Of a DNA stretch of 64,000 nt, positions 49,396-58,670 are shown piece after piece. The translations under genes and the position numbers were made by a program. The DNA is taken from assembly GCF_018130825.1 (NCBI RefSeq), contig NZ_JAFCJS010000014.1, positions 1 through 64,000 of the forward strand. Direction: 5' to 3'. Origin of the DNA: Bradyrhizobium liaoningense (lineage in GTDB: Bacteria; Pseudomonadota; Alphaproteobacteria; Rhizobiales; Xanthobacteraceae). Below the pieces are notes generated by a model, which ran no database searches, was not told the origin of the DNA, and saw only the letters and a list, made by a program, of their open reading frames with translations. The stretch's first letter is position 1; the number at the start of each line of letters is the position of its first letter.

Positions 49396-51693
49396 TTAGA
49401 CCTCGATATTTTCCAGCCTGACGGGGAGCTTGCGGATGCGCTGACCGGTGGCGTGATAGAGCGCATTGCAGATCGCCGCATTGGTGCCGACATTGGCGAG
49501 CTCGCCCAGGCCCTTCGCACCCGCGGGGTTGATGTGATCGTCCTGCTCGGAGAGCAGGATCACCTCGACGCCGGGTACGTCCGCATTCACGGGCACGAGA
49601 TAATCGGCAAGATTGTCGTTGACGTAGCGCGCGCTGCGCTCGTCGATCTCTGTGGCCTCGAGCAGTGCCGAGGACATGCCCCAGATCAGACCGCCCATCA
49701 GCTGGCTGCGCGCCGTGCGCGGGTTCATGATGCGGCCGGCCGCGAACGCGCCGACGAGGCGAGGACAGCGGATTTCGTGCGTGAAGCGGTTGACCCTGAC
49801 CTCGACAAATTCGGCACCGAATGCGTAGGCGATCTTGTCCTTCATCTGATGGCCGCCCACGAGCCGGACGTGCCCGCTGTGCATGGCCCGGAACGAGTCC
49901 AGCGGCGCGCCCTCCGGCTTCCACTCGCCATATTCCTCGACCACGCCGACGCCGAGCGCGTCGAACGCCTTCTCGATATCGAGCGGACGATCGCTCTTCG
50001 CCGCCTGCGTGCTCGGCGCCTGGCTGATGCCGACGGTCTCCTTGGCCTTCTCCGTGAGGCTGTCGCTCGGCATCACGGCCTTGAACAGGCGCTGGCGGAT
50101 CTGGTCGCACACCATCATCACCGCCGAGCAGGTGCTGGCGGTCGAGTTCGAGCCGCCCGCAACCGGCGCCGGCGGCAGATCGCTGTCGCCGATGAAGACC
50201 GCAACCCTCTCCAGGGGCACGCCGAGCCGCTCGGCCGCGGTCTGCGCGATGACCGTATAGGCGCCGGTGCCGATCTCATGGCCGGCGATCTCGACGCGGG
50301 TGCGGCCGTCGCGCTGGAGGCGCACACGGGCCGCCGCCGGTCCCATCTGGGTCGGGTAGCAGGTGGCCGCGCAGCCATAGCCGATCAGCCAGTCACCCTC
50401 CGCCATCGATTTCGGCTGCCGCGATCGCTGCGCCCAGCCAAAGGCTTTGCCGGCTTCGTCAAAGCATGCCATCAGCGATCGCGACGTATAGGGCTTGCCG
50501 CCGATCGGCTCGGTCGTGGTGTCATTGATGCGGCGAAGCTCGACGGGATCCATGTTGAGCTTCACGGCGAGCTCGTCCATCGCGCTTTCCAGCGCGAACA
50601 AATAAGGCACCTCCGGCGGCGAGCGCATGAAGCCGGGCGTGTTGCGGTCGGCGCGCACGATCGACACCAGACTGTCGACGTTCGGGCAGGCATAAAGCCG
50701 CGTCGTGGTCTTGGTGCCGCCGACACAATAGGCGTCCGGCCGCGAGGAGACCTCGGCGCCCTCATGTCTGAGCGCCACCAGCTTGCCGTCGCGCCTGGCG
50801 CCGAGCTTGATCTCGTGGCGCGTCTCGGCGCGGTGGGTCGTGATGGTGAAGCCCTGGTCGCGGGTCGGGACCAGCTTGATCGGCCGGTTCAGCCGCCTGG
50901 CGATGCCGGCGATGATGGCGGTGCGCGGCGTCATCGAGCCGCGCGAACCGAAGCCGCCGCCGACGTAAGGGTTGACCACGCGCACCTTGTCGGCATCGAT
51001 ACCGAGCTGCTCGGCGACGCCGTTCTTGAGGCCATGGACGTACTGGCTGGGCTCGTAGATGACGAGATCGTCACCGATCCAGGCACAGCTCGTCGAAAAC
51101 AGCTCCATCGGATTGTGGTGCTGCGTCGGCGTATCGTAGGAGGCGGTGAGCTGTATCTCGGCCCCTTCGAACGCCTTGGCGAAATCGCCGACCTTCGGGT
51201 CTTCCTTGAACTGCGAATTTTGTCCCTTCGCCGCGGCCGTCGTCGTGCCCGGCGAGTCGAAGGTCGCGCTGGGCGTAGCGATCGTATAGCCGACCTTGAC
51301 GCGGTTGGCCGCCTCGCGCGCGGCCTCGTAGCTTTCGGCGATAACGACCGCGATGATCTGTCCGTCATGGGCGATGTCGGGCGACTTCAGCGGCTGGATC
51401 GTGGTCCCGGCATAGCCGCCATTGCTGAACAGCTTCGACTCCTTCAGCTTCGGCGCGTTCTCGTGCGTGACGATGTCGATCACGCCGCGGACGGCCCTGG
51501 CGTCGTCGAGGTCGAAATTGTCGATGCGGCCCTTGGCAATCGCGCTGGTGACGAGGAACGCATAGGCCGGATTGGCCAGCGGCATGTCGGACCCGTAGGT
51601 CGCCCGCCCCGTGACCTTCGAGCGCGCGTCATAACGCGGCACGGGCTGGCCCATATTCGCCTTCGGCTCGGGAGCTGCAGCGGTCATGGTCAA
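49396..51693 (-). CDS. paoC: Aldehyde oxidoreductase molybdopterin subunit (PaoC-like)
   Basis: A 765-residue large subunit of the xanthine-oxidase family. Mo-cofactor contacts are seen in PYVGGGFGSRG, GHEIGTGAYTVIAQ and GGSNSTASTCSAV, and the active-site Glu is in GAKGLGELANVGTNAAI. There is no export signal, so it would be carried across the membrane with the Tat leader of PaoA. Its ATG overlaps the paoB stop (ATGA). With PaoA and PaoB it would detoxify aromatic and other aldehydes in the periplasm. The PaoD-type maturation chaperone is not in the window. Confidence 0.92.
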   Translation of the reverse strand: MTMTAAAPEPKANMGQPVPRYDARSKVTGRATYGSDMPLANPAYAFLVTSAIAKGRIDNFDLDDARAVRGVIDIVTHENAPKLKESKLFSNGGYAGTTIQPLKSPDIAHDGQIIAVVIAESYEAAREAANRVKVGYTIATPSATFDSPGTTTAAAKGQNSQFKEDPKVGDFAKAFEGAEIQLTASYDTPTQHHNPMELFSTSCAWIGDDLVIYEPSQYVHGLKNGVAEQLGIDADKVRVVNPYVGGGFGSRGSMTPRTAIIAGIARRLNRPIKLVPTRDQGFTITTHRAETRHEIKLGARRDGKLVALRHEGAEVSSRPDAYCVGGTKTTTRLYACPNVDSLVSIVRADRNTPGFMRSPPEVPYLFALESAMDELAVKLNMDPVELRRINDTTTEPIGGKPYTSRSLMACFDEAGKAFGWAQRSRQPKSMAEGDWLIGYGCAATCYPTQMGPAAARVRLQRDGRTRVEIAGHEIGTGAYTVIAQTAAERLGVPLERVAVFIGDSDLPPAPVAGGSNSTASTCSAVMMVCDQIRQRLFKAVMPSDSLTEKAKETVGISQAPSTQAAKSDRPLDIEKAFDALGVGVVEEYGEWKPEGAPLDSFRAMHSGHVRLVGGHQMKDKIAYAFGAEFVEVRVNRFTHEIRCPRLVGAFAAGRIMNPRTARSQLMGGLIWGMSSALLEATEIDERSARYVNDNLADYLVPVNADVPGVEVILLSEQDDHINPAGAKGLGELANVGTNAAICNALYHATGQRIRKLPVRLENIEV

Positions 51694-52706
51694 ATCTCCA
51701 TCGTTACGGCCTGCTGGAGCGCGCGTGCCATCACGCGCTTGCCGAGCGCGATCTTGAAGCTGTTGTGCCGGCGGCCGCGAGCATCTGCAAAGGCGGCATC
51801 GGCAGCGCGCTGCGCGAGGCCGTCATCGAATTTCTGCCCCTTGAGCAGCGCCTCCGCCTCGCGGGCGCGCCAGGGGACCGTGGCGACGCCGCCGAGCGCG
51901 ACCCGCGCGTCCCGGATCGTGCCATCCCGCACGTCGAGCGCGATCGCAGCGGACGACAAGGCGAATTCGTAGGACTGCCGGTCCCGCGCCTTGAGGTAGA
52001 CCGAACGCGGCCAGCGGCCGGTCACGACAAAGACCGAGATCAACTCGCCCGGCTGAAGCGTGGTCTCGATATCAGGCGAATTGCCCGGCGCCTTGTGCAG
52101 CTCCGAGAAGGGCATGCTGCGGCTGCCGGACTTGCCGGTGATCTCGACCGTCGCATCCAGCGCGATCAGGGCCTGCGCGAAATCGCCGGGATAGGTCGCG
52201 ATACACTGGTCGGAGACGCCGAGCACGGCGTGCATGCGGTTGACGCCGTCCATCGCCGCGCAACCCGAGCCCGGATTGCGCTTGTTGCAGTTCTCGTAGG
52301 AGACATCGCGAAAATAGCTGCAGCGCGTCCGCTGCATCACGTTGCCGCCGAGCGTTGCCATGTTGCGCAACTGGGCGCTGGCGGCGAGCTTCAGGGAATT
52401 GGCGATGACCGGATAATTGCGCTGGATCTCGTCATGCGCGGCGACGTCGGACATTTTTGCGAGTGCGCCGAGCCGCAAGTTCTCGCCGCCGGGCTCGATC
52501 GCCGACCAGCCTCCCGCGAGCGGGTTGATGTCGACGATCGCGGCAGGCCGCATCACGTCGAGCTTCATCAGATCGATCAGCGTGGTACCGCCAGCAAGCG
52601 GCTGGGCGGTAGCCTGGGTCAGCGGGTTGTTAGCCGCGGCATCTGCGCTCAGCGCCTGGACGGCCATGTCGGGGTCCGTCGCCCTCTGATACAGGAAGGA
52701 TCGCAT
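51690..52706 (-). CDS. paoB: Aldehyde oxidoreductase FAD subunit with Fe-S insertion (PaoB-like)
   Basis: A 338-residue FAD subunit. The FAD site is in PLAGGTTLIDLMKLDVMRP and ATLGGNVMQRTRC. A Cys-rich insertion holds Cys129, Cys140, Cys149 and Cys168 (RCSYFRDVSYENCNKRNPGSGC and DQC), matching the extra 4Fe-4S cluster known in E. coli PaoB and absent from ordinary xanthine dehydrogenase. It sits four nt after paoA and overlaps paoC. Confidence 0.92.
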   Translation of the reverse strand: MRSFLYQRATDPDMAVQALSADAAANNPLTQATAQPLAGGTTLIDLMKLDVMRPAAIVDINPLAGGWSAIEPGGENLRLGALAKMSDVAAHDEIQRNYPVIANSLKLAASAQLRNMATLGGNVMQRTRCSYFRDVSYENCNKRNPGSGCAAMDGVNRMHAVLGVSDQCIATYPGDFAQALIALDATVEITGKSGSRSMPFSELHKAPGNSPDIETTLQPGELISVFVVTGRWPRSVYLKARDRQSYEFALSSAAIALDVRDGTIRDARVALGGVATVPWRAREAEALLKGQKFDDGLAQRAADAAFADARGRRHNSFKIALGKRVMARALQQAVTMEI

Positions 52707-52710
52707 GCGC

Positions 52711-53325
52711 TTAGCCTTTCAATATCTCGGGCGCAGCCTGCTTCACGGCCGCGACGATGTTGGGATAGGCGGCACAGCGGCAGATATTCCCGCTCATATA
52801 TTCGCGGATGTCGGCCTCGGAGCCCGCATGACCTTCCTTGACGCAGGCAATCGCCGACATGATCTGGCCGGGCGTGCAATAGCCGCATTGGAACGCATCG
52901 TTGTCGACGAAGGCCTGCTGCATCGGGTGCAGGCGATCATCGGTAGCGAGGCCTTCGATCGTCGTGATCTCCTGCCCTTCGGCTGCGAGCGCCAGCGTCA
53001 GGCACGACACCACGCGGCGGTCACCGATCAGCACCGTGCAGGCACCGCACTGGCCGTGATCGCAGCCTTTCTTGCTGCCGGTGAGGCCCATATGCTCGCG
53101 CAGCGCGTCGAGCACGGTCGTGCGCGCATCGATGCGCAGACGCCGATCCTTGCCGTTCACATGCAGCGTGACATCGACCGGCAGTGATGGATCCTGCGCA
53201 GCCGGTGCGCGCGGGTCCTGCGCGGCCGCGCGCGCCGTAATCGGAACAAGCGCGCTGCCGGCAGCACCGGCCATGAAGGCGCGTCGGTCGAAGCCGGATG
53301 ATCTGGAACTCAAGTTGTCGGGCAT
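52711..53325 (-). CDS. paoA: Aldehyde oxidoreductase 2Fe-2S subunit with Tat leader (PaoA-like)
   Basis: A 204-residue iron-sulfur subunit. The twin-arginine leader FDRRAFMAGAAGSALVP (Arg14-Arg15) directs the complex to the periplasm. Ferredoxin-type Cys are in KKGCDHGQCGACTVL plus SCLTLA; the second cluster is in CGYCTPGQ and GNICRCAAYP. GGAGG lies upstream of the ATG at 53325. It is the first gene of paoABC. An 8-bp hairpin (53353-53372, loop CACC) lies in its leader. Confidence 0.92.
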   Translation of the reverse strand: MPDNLSSRSSGFDRRAFMAGAAGSALVPITARAAAQDPRAPAAQDPSLPVDVTLHVNGKDRRLRIDARTTVLDALREHMGLTGSKKGCDHGQCGACTVLIGDRRVVSCLTLALAAEGQEITTIEGLATDDRLHPMQQAFVDNDAFQCGYCTPGQIMSAIACVKEGHAGSEADIREYMSGNICRCAAYPNIVAAVKQAAPEILKG

Positions 53326-53352
53326 GAACGGCCTCCGCCGCTTTCGGATCAA

Positions 53353-53372
53353 GCGGCGCACACCTGCGCCGC
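53353..53372. other. Leader hairpin upstream of paoA
   Basis: GCGGCGCA, a CACC loop and TGCGCCGC form a perfect 8-bp stem 27 nt upstream of the paoA start. There is no U tract after it, so its function is open. Confidence 0.45.
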
Positions 53373-53410
53373 TCCGCCCTTAACTGGGAGCGATGAGCCC
53401 CGTTCCGAAT

Positions 53411-53444
53411 GAGAAAGGGCGGCGCAACAGATACCGCGCCGCCC
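53411..53444 (-). terminator. Probable terminator after ggt
   Basis: On the minus strand GGGCGGCGC, a 10-nt loop and GCGCCGCCC are followed by TTTCTC, a short U-rich run. It separates ggt from paoA. Confidence 0.6.
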
Positions 53445-53490
53445 TCCGTCAACTTTTCCTGATCGTCTGCGAGGAACTGTCTCGCGAAGA

Positions 53491-55077
53491 TCAATAACCC
53501 AGTGCGCAGCCGTCCTTGCGCGGATCGGAACCACCGGTGAGCGTGCCCTTGTCCCAATCGATCCAGATCGCCTGGGCGCCGCCGAGCGGGCCGACCACGC
53601 TGGTGGTCTTGTGGCCGAGCTTCTTCAGGCCCTCGACGATGTCGGCGGGAACGCTGTCCTCGAGCTGGTACTGGCCCTCGTAGTGCAGGCCGCGCGGCAT
53701 GTCGATCGCCTCCTGCACGTCGCAGCCATAGTCGAGAATGTTGGTCAACAGATGAGTCTGGCCGGTCGGCTGGTACTGGCCGCCCATCACCGCGAACGAC
53801 ATCGCGGAACGGCCGCCCTTGGTCAGCAGGCCCGGCATGATCGTGTGCAGCGGACGCTTGCCGCCTTCGATGCAGTTGGGATGGCCCGGCTGGATGCGGA
53901 AACCGCCGGCGCGGTTCTGGAACAAGACGCCGGTCTTGTTGGAGACGATCGCCGAGCCGAAGGAATGCGCGACCGAGTTGATGAACGAGCAGACGTTCCG
54001 ATCCTTGTCCACCACCGTGATGTAGATGGTCGAGGGATTCATCGGGGGCGCAACGTTCGGCAGGTCGAGCATGCCGTCCATGCGGATCTTGCTGATGTAC
54101 TCGTCGGCAAAACCCTTCTCGAGCATCTCGGCGACGTTGATCTTCATGTGCTCGGGAGAAGCGACGTGCATCTCGCGGTTCATGTAGGCGATGCGCGCGG
54201 CTTCCGCCTCGAGATGGAAGCGCTCGACGCTCACGGGCGCGTACTTGGTCAGGTCGAAGCGCGACAGGATGTTGAGCATCAGCAGCGCCGTGACGCCCGG
54301 GCCGTTCGGCGGGCACTGCCAGACGTCGTAGCCCTTATACGCGGTGCCGATCGGCGTCGTCGTCTCGGTGGTGTGCGCGGCGAAATCATCGAGCGTGTGC
54401 AGGCCGCCGATGCCGCGCAGGGTCTCGACCATATCCTCCGCGATCGCGCCCTTGTAGAAGGCGTCGCGGCCGTCCTTGGCGATCGCGCGCAGCGTCTTGC
54501 CGAGCTCGGTCTGGCGGATAACGTCGCCGGCCACCGGCGGCTTGCCGCCCGGCAGCAGGTAGCGCACGGTGTTGGTGCCGGCCTTCAGCTTCTCGAACTG
54601 GTTCTTCCAGTCGAAGGCGATGCGCGGCGCGACGACATAGCCTTCCTCGGCCGCCTTGATCGCGGGCTGCAGCAGGCGGTCGAAGCCGAACTTGCCGTGA
54701 TCGCGCAGCACGGTCGCGAAGGCGTCGATCACGCCGGGGATCGAGACCGCATGCGCCGAGGTCAGCGGCACGGAATTGATCTTGCGCTCGAGATACCAGT
54801 CGGCGTTCGCCGCCTTCGGGGCGCGGCCGGAGCCGTTATAGGCGATGATCTTGCCTTCGCCGCGCGGCTGGATCAGCGCAAAGCAGTCGCCGCCGATGCC
54901 GGTCGACTGCGGCTCGATCACGCTGAGCACGGCCGAGCCGGCGACCGCGGCGTCCACCGCCGTGCCGCCCTCGCGCAGCACCTCGATCGCGGCCAGCGAG
55001 GCCTGCGGATGCGAGGTCGCAACCATGGCGTTGGTGGCGTGGACCGTGGACCTGCCGGGGAAATGGAAGTTTCTCAT
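53491..55077 (-). CDS. ggt: Gamma-glutamyltransferase family enzyme
   Basis: A 528-residue Ntn-hydrolase that transfers or hydrolyses the gamma-glutamyl group. The start at 55077 gives MRNFHFPGRSTVHATNAMVATSHPQAS, the normal mature N terminus; the 70 codons upstream are not homologous in style. The self-cleavage site lies in NPSTIYITVVD; Thr of STIY aligns with the Thr391 nucleophile of E. coli, which has TTHYSVVD. SFINSVAHSFGSAIV and GGSDPRKDGCALGY complete the small subunit. No signal peptide is visible, so it appears cytoplasmic, unlike E. coli GGT. Confidence 0.9.
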   Translation of the reverse strand: MRNFHFPGRSTVHATNAMVATSHPQASLAAIEVLREGGTAVDAAVAGSAVLSVIEPQSTGIGGDCFALIQPRGEGKIIAYNGSGRAPKAANADWYLERKINSVPLTSAHAVSIPGVIDAFATVLRDHGKFGFDRLLQPAIKAAEEGYVVAPRIAFDWKNQFEKLKAGTNTVRYLLPGGKPPVAGDVIRQTELGKTLRAIAKDGRDAFYKGAIAEDMVETLRGIGGLHTLDDFAAHTTETTTPIGTAYKGYDVWQCPPNGPGVTALLMLNILSRFDLTKYAPVSVERFHLEAEAARIAYMNREMHVASPEHMKINVAEMLEKGFADEYISKIRMDGMLDLPNVAPPMNPSTIYITVVDKDRNVCSFINSVAHSFGSAIVSNKTGVLFQNRAGGFRIQPGHPNCIEGGKRPLHTIMPGLLTKGGRSAMSFAVMGGQYQPTGQTHLLTNILDYGCDVQEAIDMPRGLHYEGQYQLEDSVPADIVEGLKKLGHKTTSVVGPLGGAQAIWIDWDKGTLTGGSDPRKDGCALGY

Positions 55078-55285
55078 CGAATTCTTGCTCTCGTTAGGCT
55101 TTCTTGGCCGTGGATGCGCGCGCCGCGCCGTCTCGGAAAAACCGGGTCTACATGGCACATTCCGGCCGGTCGGGGCAATGCTGGCATACCAGGGAAATGG
55201 CAGCCATCCGCTGGGCGTATAGACCCTTTGCAGGCGCTCGCGATGCGGGTTTTCCGGGCGCCGGCCGCCTGCTAAACGAGCGGCC

Positions 55286-56047
55286 ATGACGTCCAGGAAA
55301 ATGCCTTACAAGGTCTGCGCCTTCTATCAATTCGCCGCCCTGCCCGATTACCGCGAGCTGCGCGAGCCGCTGCGCGCGTTCTGCGCCGGCCTGGCGCTGA
55401 AGGGCAGCGTGCTGCTGGCCGAAGAGGGCATCAACGGCACCATCGCGGGCGCGCCGGAGGCGATCGACACCTTCGCCCACGAGCTCGCACACGGCGCCCT
55501 GTTCGGCGGCCGGCTGAACAATCTCGAATTGAAGTTCTCGACTGCGGCGACGATGCCGTTCGGCCGGCTCAAGGTGCGGCTGAAGAAGGAGATCGTCACG
55601 CTGGGCGATACGGCCGCCGATCCGACGCGCCAGGTCGGCACCTATGTCGATGCGAACGAATGGAACGCGCTGATCGCAGCTCCCGACACGCTTGTGCTCG
55701 ATACCCGCAACGCCTTCGAGGTCGCGATGGGCACGTTCGATGGCGCGGTCGATCCTGACATCAGGAGCTTTGGCCAGTTCAAGGAGTTTGCCGCGCAGCA
55801 GCTCGATCCGGCCAAACACCGCAGGATCGCGATGTTCTGCACCGGCGGCATCCGCTGTGAGAAGGCGAGCGCGCACCTGCTCGCGCGCGGCTTTGCCGAG
55901 GTCTATCACCTCAGGGGCGGCATCCTGAAATATCTGGAAGTGGTGCCGGAGGCGCAGAGCCGCTGGCGCGGCGAATGTTTCGTGTTCGACGAGCGCATCG
56001 CGCTCGGCCACGGTTTGCGGGAACGAGACAAGGACGCGGGCACGTGA
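55286..56047 (+). CDS. trhO: tRNA uridine 34 hydroxylase (rhodanese-like TrhO/YceA)
   Basis: A 253-residue enzyme that hydroxylates uridine 34 in tRNA. The N-terminal acylphosphatase-like part (about 5-110) contains LLAEEGINGTIAGA. The rhodanese domain (about 125-225) carries the active-site loop FCTGGIRCEKASAHLL with two Cys. The start may be MTSRKMPYK or MPYK five codons later. Its stop overlaps the GTG of slyX. Confidence 0.92.
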   Translation: MTSRKMPYKVCAFYQFAALPDYRELREPLRAFCAGLALKGSVLLAEEGINGTIAGAPEAIDTFAHELAHGALFGGRLNNLELKFSTAATMPFGRLKVRLKKEIVTLGDTAADPTRQVGTYVDANEWNALIAAPDTLVLDTRNAFEVAMGTFDGAVDPDIRSFGQFKEFAAQQLDPAKHRRIAMFCTGGIRCEKASAHLLARGFAEVYHLRGGILKYLEVVPEAQSRWRGECFVFDERIALGHGLRERDKDAGT

Positions 56048-56262
56048 CGAATGAGATCAAGACGCTGAGCGAGCGCATCGACACGCTGGAGATGCGCATC
56101 GCCTATCAGGACGACACCATCGAGACTCTGAACCAGACCATCACCGCGCAGTGGAAGCAGATCGACGCGCTGACGCGGAAGATCGCAGAACTCGGCGAGC
56201 GACTGCAGCAGGCCGAGGCCCATGCATCGGGACCTGCCAACGAGCGCCCGCCGCATTATTGA
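56044..56262 (+). CDS. slyX: SlyX family protein
   Basis: A 72-residue coiled-coil protein (ERIDTLEMRIAYQDDTIETLNQTI and QWKQIDALTRKIAELGERLQQAEA), ending in the SlyX signature RPPHY. The GTG start overlaps the trhO stop (GTGA), so it is translated from the same messenger. It is convergent with the diguanylate cyclase gene, whose stop is six nt away. Function is unknown throughout the family. Confidence 0.92.
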   Translation: MTNEIKTLSERIDTLEMRIAYQDDTIETLNQTITAQWKQIDALTRKIAELGERLQQAEAHASGPANERPPHY

Positions 56263-56268
56263 GCGATA

Positions 56269-58173
56269 TTACTGGCCAACCGCCTTGGGCAGCAGGTTCG
56301 CGACCGGGACCGACATCATCAGGCGGTCACGGCCGCCTTCCTTGGCGGCGTAGAGCGCCTGATCGGCCGCCTCGACAAGGGTGCCGACGCCGGCAGTGCG
56401 CTCCAGTGCCGGCCGGCAGGCCGCACCGCCGAGCGAAGCGGTGACGTAGCCTGACGCATGATTGCTGGTGTGGACGAGGCCTGCCCCGCGAATCGCCTTC
56501 CGAATCCGCTCGCCGATCCGCGCGCAGCCCGCGGCATCGGTGTTCGGCAGCAGCATGGCGAATTCCTCGCCGCCGTAGCGCGCAGCGAGATCGCCGGGAC
56601 GCTGCACCTCGGCGGCGATGACCTGAGCCACAACCCGCAGGCAGGCGTCGCCCGCGGGATGGCCGTACTCGTCGTTGTAAGCCTTGAAGCGATCGACGTC
56701 GATCATCAGCAAAGCAAGGCTGGAGCGGTCGCGATAGGCGCGCGCCCACTCCTCGTTCAGGCGCTCGTCGAAGCGACGGCGGTTGGCAAGCCCGGTGAGA
56801 CCGTCCTCGATCGCAAGCGTCTCGAGCTTGGTTTCGAGCTTCTTCTGCTCGGTGATGTCGCGCGAGATCGCGACCACGCCATCGACGCGGCCGTTGTCCT
56901 TGCGCGTCACCCGCATCGTCGATTCGAGCCAGACCTCGCCTTTCTGCCTGTGCGAGTTGCGGTAGGTGACGCGCGCCTCCTCCTTCTCGCCGCGCTTCAT
57001 GGCGTCGACGAGGGCCTGGACCTGCGGCAGGTCTTCGGCATGAATGCCGGTGAGCGCGGGCGTTCCGATCAGTTGATTGGCCCGCCAGCCGACAACGCGA
57101 ACCGACGACGGCGAGACATAGCGCAGCCGCTCGTCGAGCCCGATCCGGGTCACCATGTCGCTGGAGCCTTCGGCGAGCAGGCGGAAATGCGCTTCCTTCT
57201 CGACCAGGGCGGCCGCCATGCGCTGCCCGCGCTGCAACTGCCGCACCATCACCGCGCCGATGATCGCGATCAGCATGACCAGCGCAAGGACGTAGAGCAT
57301 GCGGGAGATCGCGGCGGCGCGCCAGGGCGCCAGCAATTCGTCCCTGTCGACGGTGGCGAGCATCACCAGCGGATAACGCGTGCTGCGCTTGAAGAAGCTG
57401 ACGCGCTCGGCGCCATCAAGCGGTGACTTGAAATGATAGGCGCCGCTCGGCCGTTGCAGGCTCGGATCGCGAAACAGCGGGGCGTCGGCAACGCTGCGGC
57501 CGACGAACTTGTCGTTGCTGGGATTGCGCGCGACGATCAGGCCGTCGCCATGTGTCAGCGCCACGGAGCTGTTGCGGCCGATCTCGAACTGCTCGTAGAA
57601 ATGCGCGAGATATCGGGAGCTGATGGTCGCGAGCACCACCCCGCCGAAGCTGCCGTCCAGCTTGTTGAAGCGGCGCGACAGGGTGACGACCCATTCGCCG
57701 TCGATCAGGCTCTTCACGGGGCGTCCGAAATGAGGCTCGCGCTTCGGCGAGAGCTGGTGCTGGCGGAAGAACGCGTCGTCGCTGAAGGTCGAGCCGATCG
57801 TGCCGGGCGCGGTCAGCGAGTTGCCATGGTCGTCGATGATGGCAAGGCTGTGCACGCGCTCCATCGCCTTCTTGCGTGCCTCCAGGAGGTTCTTGAGCTT
57901 GGCGATCGTGGCGGGTTCGGTGCCGTCCATCTCCAGCCGGCTGACGACGCCGACGACGCCGGAATCGAGCAGATCGAGGCTGTCCTCGGCATGCTGGGTC
58001 AGCGAACGCGCAACGTTCGCCATCTCGGTTTCGGCGCCCCTGAGCACCGCATCGCGCGCGGCCCATTCGCGCCAGGCGCTGACGCCGAGGATGGTCGCGC
58101 AGGTCAGCACGACGAACGCCGCCGCGCGCAGCGGCAGGCGGCTCCATCCGGCTCTTTGGGTAGCAGCGCTCAT
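56269..58173 (-). CDS. Membrane diguanylate cyclase (Cache-PAS-GGDEF)
   Basis: A 634-residue c-di-GMP synthase. Transmembrane segments at about 15-33 and 292-312 bracket a periplasmic dCache-type sensor (about 50-285). A PAS domain covers about 326-445, with the PAC tail VVAISRDITEQKKLE. The GGDEF domain (about 452-615) has the active motif GGEEF at 534-538 and the inhibitory I-site RPGD at 525-528, five residues before it, so the enzyme should be active and feedback-controlled. There is no EAL domain. The PilZ synthase at 5.6 kb is a potential target among many. Confidence 0.94.
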   Translation of the reverse strand: MSAATQRAGWSRLPLRAAAFVVLTCATILGVSAWREWAARDAVLRGAETEMANVARSLTQHAEDSLDLLDSGVVGVVSRLEMDGTEPATIAKLKNLLEARKKAMERVHSLAIIDDHGNSLTAPGTIGSTFSDDAFFRQHQLSPKREPHFGRPVKSLIDGEWVVTLSRRFNKLDGSFGGVVLATISSRYLAHFYEQFEIGRNSSVALTHGDGLIVARNPSNDKFVGRSVADAPLFRDPSLQRPSGAYHFKSPLDGAERVSFFKRSTRYPLVMLATVDRDELLAPWRAAAISRMLYVLALVMLIAIIGAVMVRQLQRGQRMAAALVEKEAHFRLLAEGSSDMVTRIGLDERLRYVSPSSVRVVGWRANQLIGTPALTGIHAEDLPQVQALVDAMKRGEKEEARVTYRNSHRQKGEVWLESTMRVTRKDNGRVDGVVAISRDITEQKKLETKLETLAIEDGLTGLANRRRFDERLNEEWARAYRDRSSLALLMIDVDRFKAYNDEYGHPAGDACLRVVAQVIAAEVQRPGDLAARYGGEEFAMLLPNTDAAGCARIGERIRKAIRGAGLVHTSNHASGYVTASLGGAACRPALERTAGVGTLVEAADQALYAAKEGGRDRLMMSVPVANLLPKAVGQ

Positions 58174-58348
58174 GCGGCAGAATTTCTCCGATCGTTTCGG
58201 AAACTCTGCTGCTTCTCTTAGTGAACTCTGAAATCACTACCGGAATACGCGGCGATCTCCCCGCTTTCCAGTAGTCTTACGGACGCTGGGATCAACGCAT
58301 CGCTAACAAGACCTTAGCAGGCCTATCGGAATCCGGCGGCCCACGCCG

Positions 58349-58564
58349 CTAGCTGAAGATCGCCTTAACCTTGTCCCAGAGCGAGGGGCTATCCGCCTCC
58401 GCATCGGCCTTCGACGGCGTCGGCTGGGCCGCGCTGACGGGATCGGACGCGGGGAAGGTGTCTTCCAGACCCGTATCGAGCTTGCCGTGATGATCGGCGG
58501 CAAGCGCCTCACGCAGATCGTCGGCGTGCTTGTCGTGCGGGGCGGGATTGAATCTCTCAGCCAT
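58349..58564 (-). CDS. Small conserved hydrophilic protein
   Basis: A 71-residue acidic protein. It has ERFNPAPHDKHADDLREALAADHHGKLDTGLEDTFPASDPVSAAQPT at the N-terminal side and a closing helix SLWDKVKAIFS. The TGLEDTFPASDPVSAAQPT pattern is familiar from small rhizobial proteins of unknown function. GGAGGAGAT precedes the ATG. It is divergent from hemE. Confidence 0.8.
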   Translation of the reverse strand: MAERFNPAPHDKHADDLREALAADHHGKLDTGLEDTFPASDPVSAAQPTPSKADAEADSPSLWDKVKAIFS

Positions 58565-58670
58565 GATCTCCTCCTTTGGCTGGTCAACGCGACCCGATTG
58601 CGCTGGTTCCCCTGTTCCGCTGAGCGCCGGGGCGGTGTATCAGGAGCCATAACCTCGTTCAGGACCATTC

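Noticed and set aside
49453..51972. Plus-strand open frame of 839 codons opposite paoC and paoB
   Set aside because: It mirrors genuine molybdopterin and FAD subunit genes on the other strand. Its translation is Arg/Asp/Leu-rich with no domain pattern, the usual shadow of high-GC coding DNA.
55078..55285. N-terminal extension of ggt upstream of 55077
   Set aside because: The extra 70 codons carry no signal peptide or family-like sequence and lie where the divergent promoters of ggt and trhO are expected.
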